A DNA stretch of 10,870 nucleotides from Anaerolineae bacterium (lineage in GTDB: Bacteria > Chloroflexota > Anaerolineae > 4572-78 > J111), in the NCBI GenBank assembly GCA_020433785.1, contig JAGRCC010000379.1, positions 1 to 10,870 on the forward strand. Reading direction: 5' to 3'. The notes under the pieces were generated by a model. That model was not told where the DNA came from. It saw only the letters and a program-made list of their open reading frames with translations, and made no database searches. The position numbers and the translations under genes are program-made. Shown here one piece after another: positions 6,180 through 10,870 of this stretch (position 1 is its first letter; every line of letters starts with the position of its first letter).

Positions 6180-7826
6180 ATGCCAACCATCCAAGCCTGG
6201 CAGCATATCTACAGCAACGTGGAAAAAGAGCAATCGCCTCAAGGACGAGGGGGCTTTCAAACACTGTTTTACAGCCAGGGTCTCACCGAAGCCGAAGTGG
6301 AAGAGATGGAGGGGCATCTGCTGTATTTTACCTCGGCCATCGAGCCGGTCAAGCGGCTCTTCTTCACTATCTCCACCGGCAAGAGCGCCGTCGCCCAAAT
6401 TGTACCGATATCGGCCACTGATAAGTACGGGCGAGGCGGGCGTTATTTGGCCCACAGTCTGATCTTTGCCCCGACCGATCTGACCAAATTTGAAGCCGAT
6501 CCCTTCCGCGTATTTCGCCAATGCGCGTTCGTCACCTCTATTGATGAGGCATTAACTCAAGGCGATTTTGCCACGGGCCGTATGCCACCGGTGGCGCTCG
6601 ATTTGTCGCGTCAATTAGCGAAAGAGGTTGAGGCCGCCAAAAAATGGTCGGCTACCGAACACAAAAACCTGGCGCTGCTGGCCTTAAGGGCCAACCAACA
6701 AGCCGCGGCGCGCAATGCCATCACGGTGGTCGGCCAACCCGGACACATTGAGGATGCCCTGGAAGCAGCGTTTCTGGTGGTGCCGCTGGCCTGGCGAACC
6801 CGGTGTTCGTTCGATACCTATTTTTATCGCTGCAACTTAGTCGCCACGTATTACTGGGCCATCGGCCTGCCGGAGCCGCCGGTCAGTATCAAATTTGCCC
6901 AGGTAGATGCCGCTGCCCGCCACATTAAAGGGGAGATGCCAGGTTCACCGGAAAGCGCCTACGAGCGCTGGGTCGTCCATGCCATTGAGACGCGCCAGTT
7001 AGACGACATCGCCCAACAGCGTGATTACGCTTTGACCGTCGGTGAGTGGTTGGATGGCCGGGAGTATGATCTCGATCTGTTGGGCAAAGCCTCGCCCGAT
7101 TTGATTACGGCGGTGTTCAAGGCCAGTCCGGTGTCCGTGGAAGCTGCCTTGCACCGGCAAGTCGCTCAAAAAATCCCGCCAGAGTTAGCCCGTCGCGCCG
7201 CCGAGCGTATTTTTACCGCAAACTCAGGCATCAATCTTTACCGGCAGTTGCGGCAGGGGTTTGAGATTGGGGAACTACTCGACGCGTTGTATGCCAGTTA
7301 CGAAGCCAACAACTTCCAATCGCCCCCACGCAGCGAACTCAAGGCGCTGGCCAAAACGCTGGAAACCACCGATCATAAACTACTGCGTCTGTTTTTGGCT
7401 TATTGGGACAGTCCTAAAAAAGCGCTGCCAGAAGCGTTGAAATGGTCAGATGAGACCGATTATCGTCAGTTCGTGGAGACGGCTGGCCGGTTAGCATTGG
7501 TCGATCCACTCCGGCTGATCGTCGCCGGCAAGGGAAGCGCCTTTTTGGACATTTATCGACCTCAGTCTACCGATAATTTACCCGGACTGAGCGAGGCCCT
7601 CATCACCGCCGGCGAAACCGCATGTCTATCGCACTTGAACCCGCTCGTATTCAAACAGTCCCGTCGTAATTTGAATCGGCTCAACAAACTGGTCGAGGAG
7701 CATCCTGACACCCCGGCCGATTTCCAACAAGCGGTGATCAAGGCCATCGAGTCGCTGCCGCCGGAGGGCGGAATTAAAGGCCTGATAAAATCGGTTTGGA
7801 AGCGGCTGCCCGGCCAGGGTGACTAA
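6180..7826 (+). CDS. GAP1-like GTPase-associated protein
   Basis: A 548-residue cytosolic protein. The N-terminal ~100 residues carry the style of the GAP1-N domain (GTPase-associated protein 1): a [14 protein letters not shown] start (22-35), a helix, then [16 protein letters not shown] (81-96), matching the family's 'GR.GN..aH.li' core. A second landmark is [15 protein letters not shown] (201-215), like the 'lP...R..lSF.T' segment of the following GAP1 middle domain. The remainder (from about 300) is helical with no motif I can name. GAP1 here means a co-occurring partner of TRAFAC GTPases, not a proven GTPase-activating protein. The ATG at 6180 has AGGA at 6168-6171, 8 nt upstream. It is on the same strand as the GTPase but 182 bases from the FGE-like gene, so cotranscription is likely rather than certain. 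It ends 8 bases from the converging molybdoenzyme gene. Confidence 0.75.
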   Translation: MPTIQAWQHIYSNVEKEQSPQGRGGFQTLFYSQGLTEAEVEEMEGHLLYFTSAIEPVKRLFFTISTGKSAVAQIVPISATDKYGRGGRYLAHSLIFAPTDLTKFEADPFRVFRQCAFVTSIDEALTQGDFATGRMPPVALDLSRQLAKEVEAAKKWSATEHKNLALLALRANQQAAARNAITVVGQPGHIEDALEAAFLVVPLAWRTRCSFDTYFYRCNLVATYYWAIGLPEPPVSIKFAQVDAAARHIKGEMPGSPESAYERWVVHAIETRQLDDIAQQRDYALTVGEWLDGREYDLDLLGKASPDLITAVFKASPVSVEAALHRQVAQKIPPELARRAAERIFTANSGINLYRQLRQGFEIGELLDALYASYEANNFQSPPRSELKALAKTLETTDHKLLRLFLAYWDSPKKALPEALKWSDETDYRQFVETAGRLALVDPLRLIVAGKGSAFLDIYRPQSTDNLPGLSEALITAGETACLSHLNPLVFKQSRRNLNRLNKLVEEHPDTPADFQQAVIKAIESLPPEGGIKGLIKSVWKRLPGQGD

Positions 7827-7834
7827 TTACCTTG

Positions 7835-8479
7835 TTACCGTTTCGACCGAACCGTCTGCATCGTATCGACCACAAAACCGCCGAACCGCTCTTCTTGCCA
7901 GGGATCGCCATGATTGTGATAACCGTAGCGTTCCCAAAAGCCAGGTTTGTCGCCGGCCAAAAACTCCAGACCGCGCACCCACTTGGCGCTTTTCCACAGA
8001 TACAATTTCGGCACTAACAGCCGCACCGGATAACCGTGATCCGGCGTTAATGGTTGGCCCTCATATTTTAGAGGAAACATCACGTCATCGTCCAGAAAAT
8101 CTTCCAGCGGAATGTTGGTCGTGTAACCGGGGTCGGCGTGAACCATGACGTGGGTGGCGTCGGGTAAAAGCGTCACATACTTCATGACCTCGGCCACCGG
8201 AATACCCTCGAAGGTGTTATCAAATTTACTCCATTGAGTCACGCAGTGCATATCGCTGATCTGAACCTTCATCGGCAGCGCACTGAACTCGGCCCAGGTG
8301 AAGCGTTTTGGCTGTTCAACCCGGCCTCGAATGTAAAAATCCCACAGTGATAAATCATGATATTGCGGTACGCTGCCCACATGCAGCACCGGCCACTTTC
8401 GGGTTAGCGCCTGGCCCGGTGGCAGTCGATCCTGGTAACGCGCTTCGTCTTCTTCCCGATCTTTCTTTCTGAACAGCAT
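7835..8479 (-). CDS. sulfite-oxidase-like molybdopterin oxidoreductase, cytoplasmic
   Basis: A 214-residue protein of the oxidoreductase molybdopterin-binding domain family (sulfite oxidase / MsrP fold). Key elements are C79 in the DMHCVTQWS segment (76-84), the expected thiolate ligand of molybdenum, and the stretch [10 protein letters not shown] (148-157) followed by [11 protein letters not shown] (163-173), which contacts the pterin cofactor. The C-terminal FWERYGYH...DPW ending is usual for the 'sulfite oxidase-like oxidoreductase' subgroup. There is no Tat signal and no heme or dimerisation domain, so it probably acts in the cytoplasm as a single catalytic domain; the substrate is unknown. 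AGGAAAGGA lies 7 nt before the ATG. It follows the DM13 gene on the same strand after 120 bases. Confidence 0.88.
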   Translation of the reverse strand: MLFRKKDREEDEARYQDRLPPGQALTRKWPVLHVGSVPQYHDLSLWDFYIRGRVEQPKRFTWAEFSALPMKVQISDMHCVTQWSKFDNTFEGIPVAEVMKYVTLLPDATHVMVHADPGYTTNIPLEDFLDDDVMFPLKYEGQPLTPDHGYPVRLLVPKLYLWKSAKWVRGLEFLAGDKPGFWERYGYHNHGDPWQEERFGGFVVDTMQTVRSKR

Positions 8480-8599
8480 AGTAAGTCCTTTCCTAATAAC
8501 CTAGACCTGCCAGGTTTTACAAAATCCCGCTGGCCCTAAATCCAAATCTAATTGTCCTACCTTTACGCCAAAAGTTCTCTCCGGAAACCTGACAAATCT

Positions 8600-9283
8600 C
8601 TATGGCCCTAACGTCGCCGTGGCGAACACTACATGGAACGGCATACAGTAGATGACCACACTCTGGTATTGAGAGACATCGACATCAGCCGGAATATCGT
8701 AATTTTGGTTGCCGATGTTGCCCTTGAGCGAACCGAGATCGATATAATCTTCCATAATATCAGAGCCGCTGGCCGGCGCCGGGTGCTTGGTTAAAAGCAC
8801 GTGCAGATCGGGGCCGTTAGTGGCCATAAAATCTTCAAAGCGCAGGACGTGTGAGCCATCAGGCAGTTGGTAGATCGTCGCCGAACCGGAACCCTGGTGG
8901 AAGCTATCGGCCTCCTTAAATTGACCCTGGACCACCGCCACCGGCCCGCCGGCGGCCTCGGCCGGCATGGGATCGTCCATGGCTTTATCCGGCATTTCGG
9001 CGGAAGCGGCGATGATTTCCGTTTCCATCTGCTTTAATTCCTCTTCAGGCATCTTGGCTAACTGCTCGGCTTTGGGTAATTCAAATGAAAGCTGGTCGCC
9101 GATCTCCTGCTCCATCTGATCGAGCGACGCCTGCGAAACTTGGGCCAGGCTGGCCTGTTGGGCCGGGAAATCCTCATCCACGACGTTGTTAATAAATAAC
9201 GGCGAGGCCAAAAACCAGACCACCCAGCCGACAACCACCAATCCGATCAACCCCACCACAATAAAAATAATCGACTTTTTCAT
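8600..9283 (-). CDS. membrane-anchored DM13 domain protein
   Basis: A 227-residue protein with a single N-terminal membrane segment (about 5-27, after MKKS), an acidic low-complexity, coiled-coil-like linker (about 40-112, rich in Q, E, A and M), and a C-terminal DM13 domain (about 114-225). DM13 marks are GQFKEADSFHQGSGSATIY (120-138), LRFEDFMATNGPDLHVLL (147-164), the DLGSLKGNIGNQNYDIP strand region (182-198) and the conserved C213 in VVIYCMPF. DM13 domains are beta-sandwiches, with a cysteine proposed to have a redox role. The topology puts the domain outside the cytoplasm. AAGGAG and AAGGA both precede the ATG. The downstream molybdoenzyme may be cotranscribed, which would suggest a shared redox theme, but this is inference. 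Confidence 0.87.
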   Translation of the reverse strand: MKKSIIFIVVGLIGLVVVGWVVWFLASPLFINNVVDEDFPAQQASLAQVSQASLDQMEQEIGDQLSFELPKAEQLAKMPEEELKQMETEIIAASAEMPDKAMDDPMPAEAAGGPVAVVQGQFKEADSFHQGSGSATIYQLPDGSHVLRFEDFMATNGPDLHVLLTKHPAPASGSDIMEDYIDLGSLKGNIGNQNYDIPADVDVSQYQSVVIYCMPFHVVFATATLGP

Positions 9284-9310
9284 AATTCCTTCATCTCCTT
9301 AAAAGACATA

Positions 9311-9329
9311 GAGCCCCCCGGAACGGCTC
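9311..9329. repeat. small hairpin in the DM13 leader
   Basis: GAGCC (9311-9315) pairs with GGCTC (9325-9329) around a GC-rich loop, about 30 bases before the DM13 start codon. It could be a leader hairpin; no function can be assigned. The rest of 9284-9400 shows no clear promoter (a TTGACT on the minus strand has only a poorly spaced -10). Confidence 0.3.
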
Positions 9330-9400
9330 AGTATTGTTCGGTGCCTCCTACATTAGTCAAGAGATATTACAGTCATCTAACCAACTACTTACGAAACTAT

Positions 9401-9454
9401 TAAAAACGGCCAACCGGCGCTATCAAAGATCAGTTTGACAGTGTGAGTTGGCCG
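9401..9454 (-). terminator. terminator of tRNA-Arg
   Basis: On the minus strand CGGCCAAC (9454-9447) pairs with GTTGGCCG (9414-9407) and is followed at once by TTTTT. Inside the loop, TGTCAAA pairs with TTTGATA to extend the structure. It lies 14 bases beyond the tRNA 3' end, as expected of a Rho-independent terminator. Confidence 0.65.
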
Positions 9455-9467
9455 CATAGCGAGTAGG

Positions 9468-9540
9468 TACCCCCGACAGGAGTCGAACCTGTGACACAAG
9501 GTTTAGGAAACCTCTGCTCTATCCTCTGAGCTACGGGGGC
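9468..9540 (-). tRNA. tRNA-Arg (anticodon CCT, reads AGG)
   Basis: The minus strand folds into a complete cloverleaf: acceptor GCCCCCG / CGGGGGT, D arm GCTC-AGAGGATA-GAGC, anticodon stem GAGGT / ACCTT around the loop TTCCTAA (anticodon CCT), a 5-base variable loop, and the T arm ACAGG-TTCGACT-CCTGT. Position 1-72 would be a G-U wobble. The discriminator is A, and the following bases are CCT, so the CCA tail is not fully encoded and would be added enzymatically. Near the 5' end, a short hairpin ATTGCC / GGCAAT (9546-9551 / 9560-9565) lies in the leader. Confidence 0.95.
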
Positions 9541-9573
9541 AAGTAATTGCCTTTTTTGTGGCAATGCTATTCT

Positions 9574-9658
9574 AATCGCTCTGGTGTAAAAGGTGACACA
9601 TTGAGAACTTTGCCTACAAGAAGTATGGCAATGTGAAACCCAATACACCAGAGCGATT
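9574..9658. repeat. long imperfect hairpin between tRNA-Arg and the integrase
   Basis: A perfect 15-base inverted repeat (9574-9588 / 9644-9658) encloses further pairing after small internal loops: GGT/ACC (9592-9594 / 9638-9640) and CACATTG/CAATGTG (9597-9603 / 9629-9635). An 8-base direct repeat TGGCAATG occurs at 9559-9566 and 9626-9633. On the plus strand the outer arm runs into TTTTTT, but no plus-strand gene ends here, so a terminator role is doubtful. It sits directly after the integrase stop codon and could be a recombination-related structure or a small inserted repeat. Confidence 0.65.
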
Positions 9659-9677
9659 TTTTAACAAAGAGAGTCTA

Positions 9678-10730
9678 CTATGAAGCTCTACCTAAGTCAA
9701 TTTCATTCATTGGAGAGTATTGATAATGTGCTTGATGGACGGCTTCTTCATCGGGATCAGCATATATTTCGGTCGTGGTAATGGACTCGTGACCCAATAC
9801 CTTCTGGAGTATGATCGTTGGCATGCCAGCCTGAGTGGCATCACGCCCAAAAGCATGGCGCCAGGCGTGAGGATTAAATTTCTTGTTTTGGAGCGAGGCT
9901 CGTCTAGCAACCCGGCGGAAGATCTGATAAATGCCGCTATAGGTTAGCGCCCCTTGTTTGCCCCACCAGACTGGGCCTGTTTTTTGCTCCTCTTTGAGAG
10001 TTTCTTGATATTCTACCAATACTTGTTTTGTAACGGGCTTAAAGCGAAGTGTACGGGGCTTACTTCCCTTGCCGATAACGTAGGCCTTTCCAGCATCCAG
10101 GTCAACATTTTCCCAAAGCATTGCAGCAGCCTCGCTGCCTCGACAGGCTGTATCCCTGAAAAAAATAAAAATAGCCCGATCTCTGACATTCTGAGCGTGT
10201 TCAATCATAATATTGATGTCTTCTCGAGGAATGGCCTTTGACTGAACACTCTTTTTGGAGGCTGAAGGTGGAATGATGCCCGTGAGTGGATTGCTGGGCA
10301 ATCGTCCTGTTTGAACTAACCAAATAGCAAAACCATTGAGATCGCGAAAATAGTTTCTGACCGTGGTATCTGTCAACTCGCTCCGTTTGAGGTAAGCGTA
10401 ATAATCCCGCCAGTGCTGCATTGAAACATTTTGGATGCAGTTTTCTTCCAGCCATTGGATAAACAGCCGGGTTCGAGTCTTGTATCCTGTTATAGAGGTA
10501 TCTTTCAGATTTTTATCTACTTCTATGTAATCTAAAAAGCCCTCCCTCAATGATGTTAATTCTTCCAGCGTTAGAACAACTGAGTTTAGACCATTACCAT
10601 TCGAATATTCGATGGTCTGTACTATTTTGTTCTTCATCAATTCAATCTTACTACAATTTAACTCATCAAGATTTATTCTTATGGTTCCGTTTTGAAAACT
10701 GATGGCACTGTGCACCGAATTATGCAACAT
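9678..10730 (-). CDS. tyrosine recombinase / phage-type integrase
   Basis: A 350-residue integrase with an N-terminal SAM-like, core-binding domain (about 55-150) and a C-terminal catalytic domain (about 165-330). The catalytic set is complete: R197 in TACRGSE, the lysine of the GKGSK turn (220-224), H288 and R291 in HAWRHAF, H314 in LGHES and the nucleophile Y323. It should cut and rejoin DNA through a 3'-phosphotyrosine. The start is well defined by AGGAGGA at 10736-10742, five bases before the ATG. Base composition is visibly more AT-rich than the genes left of the tRNA, which suggests horizontal origin. It lies on the 5' side of tRNA-Arg, unlike the usual arrangement at a tRNA 3' end. The ~50-residue N-terminal extension has no recognised motif. 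Target site and element borders cannot be seen here. Confidence 0.93.
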   Translation of the reverse strand: MLHNSVHSAISFQNGTIRINLDELNCSKIELMKNKIVQTIEYSNGNGLNSVVLTLEELTSLREGFLDYIEVDKNLKDTSITGYKTRTRLFIQWLEENCIQNVSMQHWRDYYAYLKRSELTDTTVRNYFRDLNGFAIWLVQTGRLPSNPLTGIIPPSASKKSVQSKAIPREDINIMIEHAQNVRDRAIFIFFRDTACRGSEAAAMLWENVDLDAGKAYVIGKGSKPRTLRFKPVTKQVLVEYQETLKEEQKTGPVWWGKQGALTYSGIYQIFRRVARRASLQNKKFNPHAWRHAFGRDATQAGMPTIILQKVLGHESITTTEIYADPDEEAVHQAHYQYSPMNEIDLGRAS

Positions 10731-10746
10731 AGTTGTCCTCCTAGTT

Positions 10747-10807
10747 AGCTAAATAGACTTACGGGATAATTTGGTTGACATAATTATCCGGCTGTCTGTA
10801 TTTAGCT
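10747..10807. repeat. nested inverted repeats upstream of the integrase
   Basis: An outer dyad AGCTAAATA (10747-10755) / TATTTAGCT (10799-10807) encloses an inner dyad GGATAATT (10764-10771) / AATTATCC (10782-10789), both perfect. They lie just upstream of the integrase ribosome binding site and could be an operator or recombinase arm-site, but no known consensus is matched. Confidence 0.45.
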
Positions 10808-10870
10808 GGAAGATCAACTAATTTCGCGCCAAACAGATTTGTCATATAGCAGTACCGTGATTCAACTCTC
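10759..10870 (-). CDS. possible C-terminal end of an upstream gene (partial)
   Basis: On the minus strand a frame is open from the window edge to a TAA at 10761-10759. It ends with MTNLFGAKLVDLPAKYRQPD and then NYVNQIIP. The internal ATG has no ribosome binding site, so it is more likely the tail of a longer gene than a 28-residue peptide. The integrase would begin 28 bases downstream, a spacing suitable for an operon. The stretch is short enough to be open by chance, and the nested dyads overlap it. No family is recognised. Confidence 0.33.
   Translation of the reverse strand, partial: RVESRYCYMTNLFGAKLVDLPAKYRQPDNYVNQIIP

Noticed and set aside
8498..8516. short hairpin AACCT / AGGTT before the molybdoenzyme gene
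   Set aside because: Only five base pairs with a weak T-tail; too little to call a terminator between the DM13 and molybdoenzyme genes.
9430..9648. 72-codon minus-strand open frame containing the phrase VAQRIEQRFPKP
   Set aside because: It is the translation of the tRNA-Arg gene itself plus flanks, a familiar false protein; the cloverleaf explains the sequence.
9468..10870. attL/attR-type direct repeat of the tRNA end
   Set aside because: No second copy of the tRNA 3' or 5' end sequence was found by eye in the window, so element borders are not claimed.
1..10870. CRISPR array
   Set aside because: No regularly spaced direct repeats occur anywhere; the GCGTA-rich repeats are irregular and degenerate.

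Overview
The window is a bacterial chromosomal segment with mixed base composition: moderate GC with typical coding bias over most of its length, and a visibly AT-richer stretch from about 9,540 to the right end that carries a phage-type integrase beside a tRNA gene. The gene content (YjbQ protein, RelE-type toxin pair, a GTPase/GAP1 gene cluster, a cytoplasmic sulfite-oxidase-like molybdoenzyme, a membrane-anchored DM13 protein, and GCGTA-rich intergenic repeats) would fit a filamentous or environmental Chloroflexota genome. That assignment is an inference from style, not a proof.

Layout. At the left edge is the start of a gene leaving on the minus strand (1-109), with its own promoter. It is divergent from a YjbQ-family gene (363-779), whose leader contains a long hairpin. 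Next is a RelE/ParE toxin with its antitoxin on the minus strand (842-1314), which have their own promoter. Back-to-back with that promoter is a second good promoter (1478-1506), driving a five-gene plus-strand cluster (1557-7826). The cluster is: a zinc-ribbon P-loop GTPase; a soluble zinc-ribbon adaptor-like protein; a paralogue of that adaptor with a large multi-pass membrane region inserted; a small FGE/SUMF1-like protein without any cysteine; and a large GAP1-like (GTPase-associated protein) protein. The first three genes are tightly coupled (3-nt gap, then an ATGA overlap). The FGE-like gene is separated on both sides by short GCGTA-rich repeat DNA.

The right part carries, on the minus strand, a molybdopterin sulfite-oxidase-like oxidoreductase (7835-8479), a DM13 protein (8600-9283), a tRNA-Arg(CCT) with a terminator (9468-9540), and a tyrosine recombinase (9678-10730) with intact catalytic residues. 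The last ~110 bases may hold the 3' end of another minus-strand gene.

The most interesting object is the 1557-7826 cluster. A GTPase with a zinc ribbon plus a GAP1-like partner and an FGE-fold protein resembles the GTPase-centred, NTP-dependent conflict (defence-like) systems described in filamentous and multicellular bacteria. The paired soluble and membrane zinc-ribbon proteins look like a poorly described part of such a system: one plausible reading is a cytosolic adaptor and a membrane-embedded effector that share the same interaction modules. A toxin-antitoxin pair on one side and an integrase plus tRNA 1.8 kb beyond the other side fit an accessory, horizontally moving neighbourhood.
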